From contig JAUWIS010000053.1 of the NCBI GenBank assembly GCA_030605245.1, positions 1 through 6,224 on the forward strand: a stretch of 6,224 bases of DNA, written 5' to 3'. The stretch is from Methanobacteriota archaeon (lineage in GTDB: Archaea > Thermoplasmatota > JASEFT01 > JAUWIS01). Shown piece by piece: positions 1-5,781 of this stretch. The position numbers were made by a program, and so were the translations under genes. Positions within the stretch are counted from its first letter, which is position 1; each line of letters begins with the position of its first letter. A model generated the notes under the pieces. The model was not told where the DNA came from. It did not search any database and worked only from the letters and a program-made list of their open reading frames with translations.

Positions 1-261
1 AAGCTCTGCTACACCTCTTTTAGGTGTGTTTCCAAATTCTCTGAACTGCGGCTTGCCGTCAGGTCCTACCTTCATTGAGAAACCATAAACAAAAGGACCA
101 TAAACCTTTCTTTCCATTTCACTTGTGTCAGTGCCTCTTGGTATTTCCCTGAACAGTCGTTCCATATGCTTTCTCATTCTTCTTATTTCATCATCAAAGT
201 CTTCGCCAAAGAAATCACCGAAGAAGTCATCTTCATCCTTTTTCCCTTTTCTCCAATCCAT
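1..261 (-). CDS. Hsp20/alpha-crystallin family small heat shock protein (N-terminal part, cut by window edge)
   Basis: The first 87 residues are visible; the gene runs off the left edge. In Hsp20 proteins an N-terminal oligomerisation arm precedes an alpha-crystallin beta-sandwich, and the oligomer binds unfolding proteins without ATP in the cytosol. The part seen is an acidic, Phe-rich arm (residues 10-24, repeated DDFFGDFFGEDF-like text), a charged helix (about 25-40, DEIRRMRKHMERLFRE), then VYGPFVYGFSMKVGPDGKP and REFGN (about 53-78). This last segment is characteristic of the archaeal Hsp20 family just before the alpha-crystallin domain. That domain itself and any C-terminal IXI anchor lie outside the window. 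The start at 261 is supported by GGTGA at 270-266, four bases upstream. It follows dnaJ on the same strand after an 87-base gap, which suits a shared stress role. The family call rests on recalled motif resemblance, not a search. Confidence 0.85.
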   Translation of the reverse strand, partial: MDWRKGKKDEDDFFGDFFGEDFDDEIRRMRKHMERLFREIPRGTDTSEMERKVYGPFVYGFSMKVGPDGKPQFREFGNTPKRGVAEL

Positions 262-265
262 GATA

Positions 266-302
266 TCACCATCCCACTATTTGTTTCATACTATTTTATT
301 TT
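266..302 (-). promoter_or_regulatory. Possible TATA-like element and ribosome binding site of the Hsp20 gene
   Basis: Read on the minus strand, an A-rich GGAAAAAATAAAATAG stretch (about 306-291) lies some 25 bases ahead of GGTGA at 270-266, which is four bases from the ATG. A BRE/TATA pair here would place the RNA start near 271-273 and give a leader of about ten bases, similar to the other genes in this locus. The TATA match is weak, so the gene may instead be read from the dnaJ promoter. Confidence 0.4.
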
Positions 303-314
303 TTCCTCCAAATA

Positions 315-378
315 TTAGGAAAACACTGGAAGTGTTTTCCGTAATATCTTAGAAAAACGCTGAAAGCGTTTTCCGTAA
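315..378 (-). repeat. Two tandem 34-base units, each a 23-base hairpin, at the dnaJ 3' end
   Basis: Two copies start at 315 and 349, each opening TTAG and followed by a hairpin. The first (318-340) has arms GGAAAACACT and AGTGTTTTCC, a perfect 10-base-pair stem with a 3-base loop. The second (352-374) has arms GAAAAACGCT and AGCGTTTTCC, the same stem with one wobble-type mismatch. Both are followed by GTAA. At the eighth stem position an A-T pair (325/333) is replaced by G-C (359/367), so pairing is kept. The copy at 349 contains the dnaJ stop codon and last codons; the copy at 315 lies wholly in the spacer. On the transcript each hairpin has a U-rich 3' arm, so a role in 3' end formation or RNA protection is plausible but inferred. 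Confidence 0.85.
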
Positions 379-1476
379 GAAACCCTTTTTTGATATCCCT
401 TCAAACTCCCTCAAAATCTCTTTTTGTCTTTCACTGAGTTTTTCTGGTGTTTTCACAACAACCTTTACAAGTTCATCGCCCTTCCCATAACCCCTCAGAT
501 TTTTTATTCCCTTCCCCTTTATTCTGAATGTGGTATGCGTCTGCGTTCCAGACGGGATTTTTAATTTCACATTATTTTTTAGGGTTGGAACACTGATTTC
601 ATCACCGAGCGCTGCCTGAGCAAAACTTATAGGAAGTTCATAGATTATGTTGTTTCCTTCCCTGGTGAAAACAGGATGCTCTTTTACATGAACAACAACA
701 TACAAATCACCAGAGGGGCCGCCTCTAACCCCGGCATATCCTTCATCAGGGATTCTTAATGCTGTCCCATCATCAGCGCCAGATGGGATTTTAACAGAGA
801 TTTTTCTAGAACGCTCAACAAAACCTTTTCCGCTGCATTCCTCACATTCTTTTTCCACTATATTTCCATTCCCCCTGCATCTGCTGCAGGTTGTGATTGT
901 AACAAACTGCGAGTACCCATGTGTTCTTACATTTTTTATCTGACCCGAGCCATGACAGGCAGGGCAGGTTTTTGTTGACTCTGCACCGGAGCCGTTGCAT
1001 TTTCTGCACCTTTCTGTTCTTGGCACATTTATTGTTTTTTCAACACCAAATGCTGCGTTCTCAAGTGTTATTTCCATGTCATACCTTAGGTCTTCACCAG
1101 AAACAGGACCACTGTATTCTCTTCTCCCGCCAAATCCTCTTCCGCGAAAAAATGTGTTGAATATATCCTCAAAACCGCCCCCGAATCCTCTGAATATGTT
1201 GAAATCAAAATCCCTGAACATATCCTTGAATATGTCCTCCTGTGTGTATCTCTGATGAATGCCTGAATAACCAAAGTTGTCATACTGCATTCTTTTGTTA
1301 TCATCTGACAGAACAGCGTATGCCTCTGATATTTCCTTGAATTTCTCAGTAGCGCCCGGGTCTTTGCTCACATCAGGATGATATTTTTTTGCAAGCGCCC
1401 TGTATGCTTTTTTCAACTCGTCCTTTGGTGCATCCTTTGATATACCAAGAATATCGTAGTAATCTTTTTTAGGCAT
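349..1476 (-). CDS. dnaJ: Hsp40 co-chaperone DnaJ (type I)
   Basis: A full-length type I DnaJ of 375 residues, normal for the family. It delivers unfolded clients to DnaK and stimulates its ATPase in the cytosol. Domains in order: J domain about residues 5-68 with the essential HPD at 33-35; a Gly/Phe-rich linker about 88-122; a zinc-binding region with four CxxCxGxG-type motifs starting at 157, 171, 197 and 211, all eight cysteines present; and a C-terminal client-binding beta region about 225-345, including the GDLYVVVHVKEHPVF segment. The start at 1476 is preceded by GTGAG six bases upstream, a modest ribosome binding site. The gene lies 106 bases downstream of dnaK on the same strand, with its own likely promoter. 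The last nine residues, LRKTLSAFF, are encoded by the first copy of a tandem hairpin repeat and look like a locus-specific tail. Product certain; the exact C-terminus is as read. Confidence 0.98.
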   Translation of the reverse strand: MPKKDYYDILGISKDAPKDELKKAYRALAKKYHPDVSKDPGATEKFKEISEAYAVLSDDNKRMQYDNFGYSGIHQRYTQEDIFKDMFRDFDFNIFRGFGGGFEDIFNTFFRGRGFGGRREYSGPVSGEDLRYDMEITLENAAFGVEKTINVPRTERCRKCNGSGAESTKTCPACHGSGQIKNVRTHGYSQFVTITTCSRCRGNGNIVEKECEECSGKGFVERSRKISVKIPSGADDGTALRIPDEGYAGVRGGPSGDLYVVVHVKEHPVFTREGNNIIYELPISFAQAALGDEISVPTLKNNVKLKIPSGTQTHTTFRIKGKGIKNLRGYGKGDELVKVVVKTPEKLSERQKEILREFEGISKKGFLRKTLSAFF

Positions 1477-1509
1477 AATTACTCACTGACTAATAAGAGT
1501 GGACTAGGA

Positions 1510-1523
1510 TAAATAAATTTTGC
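1510..1523 (-). promoter_or_regulatory. Predicted BRE/TATA promoter of dnaJ
   Basis: On the minus strand GCAAAA (1523-1518) runs straight into TTTATTTA (1517-1510), a good match to an archaeal BRE plus TATA box. The RNA start would fall near 1488-1490, giving a leader of about 12-14 bases that contains the GTGAG ribosome binding site. This implies dnaJ can be transcribed apart from grpE-dnaK. It is prediction from motif and spacing only. Confidence 0.55.
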
Positions 1524-1534
1524 CTTTAGTCTAT

Positions 1535-1563
1535 CCATGGTAATCAACAGATTACAAATATGG
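1535..1563. promoter_or_regulatory. Dyad in the dnaK-dnaJ spacer (possible operator)
   Basis: The sequence contains GTAATC (1540-1545), a 4-base AACA spacer, and GATTAC (1550-1555), a perfect inverted repeat. It is flanked by CCAT (1535-1538) and ATGG (1560-1563), which extend the symmetry. It sits about 12 bases upstream of the predicted dnaJ BRE and 20 bases after the dnaK stop. No T-run follows it on the minus strand, so it does not look like an intrinsic terminator; a transcription factor site or RNA hairpin is possible. Confidence 0.4.
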
Positions 1564-1582
1564 TGCCTGGCAAAGCATGAAA

Positions 1583-3508
1583 TCAATCTTCCTTTTTCTT
1601 TTCCTCATCCTCAACTTTGTACTCAGCATCAACTACCTTTTCATCTGTTGGATGGCCTTTCCATGTTTTCTTGTCTTCCTTTTCCTCTTTTTCTTCCTTC
1701 TTCTCCTGTTTTCCCTGTTTTTCCTGTTTTTTTGCCTGCTCCTGCGCTACCTGCTGATAGATTTTTGCGCCTATCTCCTGCAGTTTTTTACCGAGTTCTT
1801 CTGTTTTATTTTTTATTTTTTGTACATCTTTACCAGATAATGCTTCCCTTAACTCTTTCACCGAGGATTCAATCTTTTCCTTTTCATCCTTACCTGTTTT
1901 TTCACCAAGTTCCTTCATTGTTTTCTCAGATGTGTATATCATTGAGTCAGCATTATTTCTTATTTCAACCTCCTCCTTTTTCTTTTTATCCTGTTCAGCA
2001 TGTTTTTCTGCTTCTTTCATCATTCTGTCTGTTTCTTCCTTTGAAAGTTTTGTTGATGCTGTTATCGTTATTTTTTGCTCCTTGCCTGTGCCCAGGTCTT
2101 TTGCTGAAACATTCATTATCCCGTTTGCATCAATATCAAATGTCACCTCAATCTGCGGCAAACCTCTTGGTGCAGGTGGTATCCCAACAAGGTTGAACAT
2201 TCCAAGTGTTGTGTTATCCGCAGCCATGGAGCGCTCCCCCTGCAGAACGTGTATGGTTACAGATGTCTGGAAATCCGCAGCAGTTGAGAATATCTGAGAC
2301 CTTTTTGTTGGTATGGTTGTATTTCTTTCCATGATTTTTGTGGAAACACCACCCAGTGTCTCAACACCAAGTGAAAGAGGCGTGACATCAAGCAAAAGCA
2401 AATCCTTTACCTCACCTGCAAGGACACCACCCTGGATCGCTGCACCCATTGCGACGCATTCCATAGGGTCAACACCATGCTCAACCTTTTTTCCAACAAT
2501 GGATTCAACAAATTTTTGTACAACAGGCATTCGCGTTGGACCCCCTACAAGTAGGATTTTGTCAATATCCTTTGATCCCATTTTCGCATCCTCCAATGCC
2601 TGCTCCAACGGTTTCCTGCAACGCTCAATTATCGGTGTTACAAGCCCCTCCAGTTTCGCCCTGGAAAATGTCATTGTAAGATGTTTTGGTCCTGAAGAAT
2701 CTGCTGTGATATATGGGAGATTTATTTCTGTTGTAACAGTTGTTGAAAGCTCTATTTTTGCTTTTTCACATGCCTCCCTGAGTCTCTGTATTGCCATTTT
2801 ATCATTTCGTAAATCAATACCGTTTTCAGACTTGAATTCATCTGCAACATAATCAACTATTGCAGAATCCATGTCTGTTCCACCAAGGTTTGTATCACCT
2901 GATGTTGATTTTACCTCAAAAACACCTGAGCCGAAATCCATAACAGTAACATCAAGTGTTCCTCCACCAAAATCAAAAACAAGGATTTTTTGCTCCTTTT
3001 CAGCTTTGTCTATACCATAGGCAAGTGATGCTGCTGTTGGCTCATTGATTATTCTTACAACATCCCATCCTGCAATAGTACCTGCATCCTTTGTTGCTGT
3101 TCTCTGGTTATCATTAAAGTATGCGGGACAGGTTATAACTGCTTTTTTAACCTTCTCACCAAGATGTGACTCACAATCATTTTTTATTTTTTGGAGTAAT
3201 GCGGCTGACAGTTCCTGTGGTGTGTATTCTTTATCATATATTTTGTATTTGTAATCAGTGCCCATCTTTCTTTTAAAACCTGTTACAGTGCCCTCAGGGT
3301 TTGTCACAGCCTGCCTCCTCGCAGGCTCGCCAACAAGCCGTTCACCATTCTTTGTGAACGCCACATATGATGGAAACGCCTTTCCGCCGCCAATTATTGT
3401 TCCTTCCGCGCTTGGTATAATTGTTGCCCTTCCACCAATCATCACTGCTGCCGCAGAGTTGCTTGTTCCCAGATCTATGCCTATAATTTTTTCCTTCTTT
3501 TCCGCCAT
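1583..3508 (-). CDS. dnaK: Hsp70 chaperone DnaK
   Basis: A complete 641-residue Hsp70 that binds and releases hydrophobic segments of unfolded proteins in an ATP-driven cycle with DnaJ and GrpE. Visible are phosphate-1 motif IDLGTSNS (11-18), the lysine matching E. coli Lys70 (Lys79, in GFKRKMG), NEPTAASLAYG (155-165), phosphate-2 motif FDFGGGTLDVT (178-188), adenosine motif LLVGGPTRMPVV (319-330), interdomain linker LLLLDVTPLSL (370-380), a substrate-binding beta domain to about 490, and a helical lid to about 580. The tail (590-641) is Lys/Glu/Gln-rich and includes VVDAEYKVEDEE, as in other DnaKs. Compared with E. coli DnaK, a block of about two dozen residues is missing after KRKMGTDYKYKI, the form shared by archaea and Gram-positive bacteria. 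The ATG at 3508 is chosen over an in-frame GTG at 3517 because that GTG lies inside the ribosome binding site. grpE ends one base upstream. Confidence 0.98.
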   Translation of the reverse strand: MAEKKEKIIGIDLGTSNSAAAVMIGGRATIIPSAEGTIIGGGKAFPSYVAFTKNGERLVGEPARRQAVTNPEGTVTGFKRKMGTDYKYKIYDKEYTPQELSAALLQKIKNDCESHLGEKVKKAVITCPAYFNDNQRTATKDAGTIAGWDVVRIINEPTAASLAYGIDKAEKEQKILVFDFGGGTLDVTVMDFGSGVFEVKSTSGDTNLGGTDMDSAIVDYVADEFKSENGIDLRNDKMAIQRLREACEKAKIELSTTVTTEINLPYITADSSGPKHLTMTFSRAKLEGLVTPIIERCRKPLEQALEDAKMGSKDIDKILLVGGPTRMPVVQKFVESIVGKKVEHGVDPMECVAMGAAIQGGVLAGEVKDLLLLDVTPLSLGVETLGGVSTKIMERNTTIPTKRSQIFSTAADFQTSVTIHVLQGERSMAADNTTLGMFNLVGIPPAPRGLPQIEVTFDIDANGIMNVSAKDLGTGKEQKITITASTKLSKEETDRMMKEAEKHAEQDKKKKEEVEIRNNADSMIYTSEKTMKELGEKTGKDEKEKIESSVKELREALSGKDVQKIKNKTEELGKKLQEIGAKIYQQVAQEQAKKQEKQGKQEKKEEKEEKEDKKTWKGHPTDEKVVDAEYKVEDEEKKKED

Positions 3509-3509
3509 A

Positions 3510-4007
3510 CTACTCACCTTTCTTTGATATTTTTACCTTCGCAGGCCTTATTACATTTTCATTTAACATATAACCCTTCTGGAGCTCTTCCAAAACCGTG
3601 TTCTCTGGTTTGCTGTTGTCAACAATCTGCAAAAATGCTTCATGTTTATACGGATCAAAATTTTTGCCAAGACTATCTATTTTTTTTAAACCATCATTTT
3701 TCAGAACATGTAAAAAGTTTTTATAAACTATGTTTAACCCATCAATTATTTTTTCATCCTTAACATTATTCTTGATTCTTTCAAGGTCATCAACACTATC
3801 AAGCAATTTTGTTATCAGATTTTTATTTGCATATTTTATGTAATCGTTTTTTTCTTTATCACTTCTTTTCCTGAAGTTTTCAAACTCCGCCTGAAGCCAT
3901 TGTAATTTTGATAAATAATCATCCGCAATTTTTGTTTTTTCATTCAGCATTTTTTTTGTTTCTGATAATTCTAACTTTAGTTTTTGGTAACTGCTCATTT
4001 TTGCCAT
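3510..4007 (-). CDS. grpE: Nucleotide exchange factor GrpE
   Basis: A 165-residue GrpE, on the short side for the family, which acts as a dimer to open the DnaK nucleotide-binding domain and release ADP. Residues about 5-60 form a long charged helix or coiled coil containing LQAEFENFRKRSDKEK (38-53), the typical GrpE helix text. A helical segment about 62-108 follows, then NFDPYKHEAF (117-126) and the C-terminal beta-domain signature, VLEELQKGYMLNENVIRPAKVKIS (138-161), where RPAKV is diagnostic. The start is placed at ATG 4007, because AGGTGG lies at 4016-4011, three bases upstream. A TTG at 4034 would add nine residues but falls within a T-run, and an ATG at 3998 is 12 bases from the site. 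The first gene of a grpE-dnaK pair, with TAG ending one base before the dnaK ATG. Confidence 0.96.
   Translation of the reverse strand: MAKMSSYQKLKLELSETKKMLNEKTKIADDYLSKLQWLQAEFENFRKRSDKEKNDYIKYANKNLITKLLDSVDDLERIKNNVKDEKIIDGLNIVYKNFLHVLKNDGLKKIDSLGKNFDPYKHEAFLQIVDNSKPENTVLEELQKGYMLNENVIRPAKVKISKKGE
3514..3519 (-). promoter_or_regulatory. dnaK ribosome binding site inside the grpE 3' end
   Basis: AGGTGA occupies 3519-3514, five bases before the dnaK ATG at 3508, and forms part of the last codons of grpE. It overlaps the in-frame GTG at 3517, which decides the dnaK start in favour of 3508. The position implies that ribosomes finishing grpE can reinitiate on dnaK. Confidence 0.75.
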
Positions 4008-4010
4008 GTC

Positions 4011-4016
4011 CCACCT
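4011..4016 (-). promoter_or_regulatory. grpE ribosome binding site
   Basis: AGGTGG on the minus strand at 4016-4011 precedes ATG 4007 by three bases, or ATG 3998 by twelve. Close spacing is also seen at the Hsp20 gene, so 4007 is preferred. No convincing TATA box is visible in the 53-base spacer before grpE; the T-runs at 4047-4033 are the only AT-rich element. Confidence 0.6.
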
Positions 4017-4032
4017 GATGGATGAATGATTC

Positions 4033-4047
4033 AAAAAAGTAAAAAAA
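4033..4047 (-). terminator. Oligo-T terminator after the thermosome gene
   Basis: Fourteen bases past the thermosome stop, the minus strand carries seven T (4047-4041) and then six T (4038-4033), separated by two bases. Archaeal RNA polymerase terminates at such runs without a hairpin. The runs lie within the grpE leader region, so some read-through into grpE may be needed if no promoter of its own exists there. Confidence 0.55.
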
Positions 4048-4060
4048 GAGAAGAGGGGGA

Positions 4061-5698
4061 TTAGTATTCCCCGCCCATACCGCCCATTCCACCCATACCG
4101 CCTGGTGGCATTGGTGGTTTCTCACTACCTTTTGATGCAATCACATCGTCTATTCTCAGAATCATCATCGCCGCATCCGTTGCTGATTCCAGTTCCTGCT
4201 TGCTTACCCTGATAGGCTCAATGACTGTATCATGCATATCATTTATTTTTCCGTTTAGCACATCAACACCTACATGTTTCTTTCCACCCTTATGGGCTTT
4301 TCTAAGATCTATGATGGTATCTATTGGGTCCATTCCTGCATTTTCTGCAAGTGTTCTCGGAACAATCTCAACAGCGTTAGCGAATGCATCAATTGCCATC
4401 TGTTCTCGCCCACCGACTGTCGCTGCATAATCTCTGAGTCCATCGGCAATCTCCATAGCGGTTGCACCTGCACCTGTAACGGTTTTCCCATCTTCTATTC
4501 CAACGGACACAACAGACAATGCGTCATGCAATGATCTTTCTATTTCATCCACAACATGTTCTGTTCCGCCCCGGATTAGTATGCTTACAGCTTTCGGGCT
4601 TTTGCATTTTGTTACAAAGGTCATGTTGTCATCAGCAATTTTTCTTTCCTCAACAGCCCCTGCTTTTCCAAGATCACTGCTTCCCAAGTCATCCAATCTT
4701 GTTACAATCTTTGCCCCTGTTGCTCTGGCAAGTTTTTCTATATCAGATTTTTTTACCCTTCTTACAGCATAAATATCGTTTTTAGCAAGATAATGCTGTG
4801 CCAGGTCATCAATGCCTTTCTGACAGAATAACACGTTTGCACCTGCTCTTTTTATTTTTTCAACCATTCTTTTCAATATGTTTTCTTCCTCAGCCAAGAA
4901 CATCTGAAGTTTTTTCGGGTCTGTAACATTTATTTTTGCATCAACCTCTGTTTTCTTGATCTCAAAGGCTGAATCGACAAGTGCGACTTTTGCATTCTTA
5001 ACAATCTTTGGCATATTAGCATGCACTCTTTCCTTGTCAACAATTATGCCCTCAATGAGTTCTGTGTCAGATATTGCGCCGCCATGTTTTTTCACAATCT
5101 GGATATGGTCAGTATCAGCCGTTACCCTGCCGTTTGTTTCCTCTGTGATAGACATTACAGCCTTAACGATTATATCCGCAAATATGTCTTTTGAAGATGA
5201 AGCGCTTTTGCTCATCATTGCGGTTGTTGCAATCTTTTTCAGTTTCTCTTTATCGTTCCTTGAAATCTTTTCAGAAATCTTTTCAAGGATTTCATGCGCC
5301 TTTTGTTCCGCAAGCCTGTATCCTCCAACAATAACGGTTGGATGCACATTCTGATCCAGAAGCCCTTCAGCATTTTTCAGAAACTCACCTGCGAGTATTA
5401 CAGCAGTCGTTGTCCCGTCACCACACTGCTGGTCCTGGGTTTTCGCAACCTCAACAAGCATCTTTGCTGCAGGATGCGCCACATCAACCTCTTTTAATAT
5501 GGTGACACCATCATTTGTTATCACCACATCACCCATAGAATCAACAAGCATTTTGTCCATGCCTCTTGGTCCTAATGTTGACCTCACAGCATCTGCTATT
5601 GCCTTCGCAGCAGCAACATTATTACTTGCTGCCCCTTTTCCTTTTTCTCGCGTTGTTCCTTCCTTCAATACTATTATTGGTTGTTGTCCACTCATCAT
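4061..5698 (-). CDS. Thermosome subunit (group II chaperonin, TCP-1/CCT family)
   Basis: A complete 545-residue chaperonin subunit. Such subunits form a double-ring cage with a built-in lid that folds proteins in the cytosol using ATP. Visible motifs: SxTLGPRGMDKML-type signature (40-51), TNDGVTIL (61-68), HPAAKMLVEVAKTQD (75-89), GDGTTTAV (93-100) for nucleotide binding, the apical domain about 200-370, and AENAGMDPID with the IDDVIAS ending (451-460, 516-522). The tail has repeated GGM units (533-543), typical of these flexible ends. The loop usually written GGGA reads GAGA (409-412). The start is the first of two adjacent ATGs: GGTGA at 5709-5705 lies six bases before 5698 and nine before 5695, so either is usable. 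The gene leads the minus-strand chaperone cluster. Other subunits may be encoded elsewhere, so alpha or beta type cannot be assigned. Confidence 0.98.
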   Translation of the reverse strand: MMSGQQPIIVLKEGTTREKGKGAASNNVAAAKAIADAVRSTLGPRGMDKMLVDSMGDVVITNDGVTILKEVDVAHPAAKMLVEVAKTQDQQCGDGTTTAVILAGEFLKNAEGLLDQNVHPTVIVGGYRLAEQKAHEILEKISEKISRNDKEKLKKIATTAMMSKSASSSKDIFADIIVKAVMSITEETNGRVTADTDHIQIVKKHGGAISDTELIEGIIVDKERVHANMPKIVKNAKVALVDSAFEIKKTEVDAKINVTDPKKLQMFLAEEENILKRMVEKIKRAGANVLFCQKGIDDLAQHYLAKNDIYAVRRVKKSDIEKLARATGAKIVTRLDDLGSSDLGKAGAVEERKIADDNMTFVTKCKSPKAVSILIRGGTEHVVDEIERSLHDALSVVSVGIEDGKTVTGAGATAMEIADGLRDYAATVGGREQMAIDAFANAVEIVPRTLAENAGMDPIDTIIDLRKAHKGGKKHVGVDVLNGKINDMHDTVIEPIRVSKQELESATDAAMMILRIDDVIASKGSEKPPMPPGGMGGMGGMGGEY

Positions 5699-5715
5699 AT
5701 CATATCACCAAACGG

Positions 5716-5727
5716 GTATAGTTATAC
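5716..5727. promoter_or_regulatory. Small dyad between the thermosome TATA box and start
   Basis: GTATA (5716-5720) and TATAC (5723-5727) form a perfect 5-base inverted repeat around a GT spacer. It sits between the predicted TATA box (5738-5731) and the expected RNA start near 5710, where a bound repressor would block initiation. AT-rich dyads this short arise easily by chance. Confidence 0.25.
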
Positions 5728-5730
5728 TTC

Positions 5731-5738
5731 TATATAAA
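5731..5738 (-). promoter_or_regulatory. Predicted TATA box of the thermosome gene
   Basis: The minus strand reads TTTATATA at 5738-5731, a close match to the archaeal TATA consensus, preceded by GGTAACC, a poor BRE. Transcription would begin near 5709-5711, leaving a leader of about ten bases that starts at the GGTGA ribosome binding site. As the core is nearly symmetric, it could also be read on the plus strand. Confidence 0.6.
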
Positions 5739-5752
5739 GGTTACCATTTTAA

Positions 5753-5760
5753 TTTTTATA
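5753..5760 (+). promoter_or_regulatory. Predicted TATA box of the metallo-hydrolase gene, leaderless start
   Basis: TTTTTATA at 5753-5760 lies about 25 bases before the ATG at 5782, so transcription should start at or next to the start codon. No GGTG-type ribosome binding site precedes this ATG, unlike the minus-strand genes, which fits a leaderless mRNA. The symmetric TATATA at 5731-5736 is an alternative box that would give a leader of about 20 bases. Confidence 0.45.
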
Positions 5761-5781
5761 CTCGCATTCGTATCTCAGGGT

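Noticed and set aside
274..310. A tiny minus-strand frame (MKQIVGW) with GGAGG ahead of it, before the Hsp20 gene
   Set aside because: The GGAGG is about 15 bases from that ATG, too far, and is better read as part of the BRE-like region; seven codons with no other support.
315..378. The tandem repeat as a CRISPR array
   Set aside because: Only two palindromic units are present, spacers are about 11 bases, and the first overlaps a coding end.
1537..2196. A 219-codon open frame on the plus strand opposite the dnaK 3' end
   Set aside because: It is antisense to the Lys/Glu-rich part of dnaK, which yields a low-complexity Phe/Leu/Pro/Ser product with no recognisable domain; dnaK coding fully explains it.
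2313..2852. A 179-codon plus-strand frame within dnaK
   Set aside because: It mirrors conserved DnaK motifs on the other strand and has no independent ribosome binding site or family resemblance.
3509..3517. GTG at 3517 as the dnaK start, giving an MSSM N-terminus
   Set aside because: The GTG is part of AGGTGA, which is correctly spaced for ATG 3508, and DnaK proteins normally begin only a few residues before the IGIDLGT motif.
4008..4034. TTG at 4034 as the grpE start
   Set aside because: It falls at the edge of the T-run, lacks a ribosome binding site, and would put AGGTGG inside the coding region.
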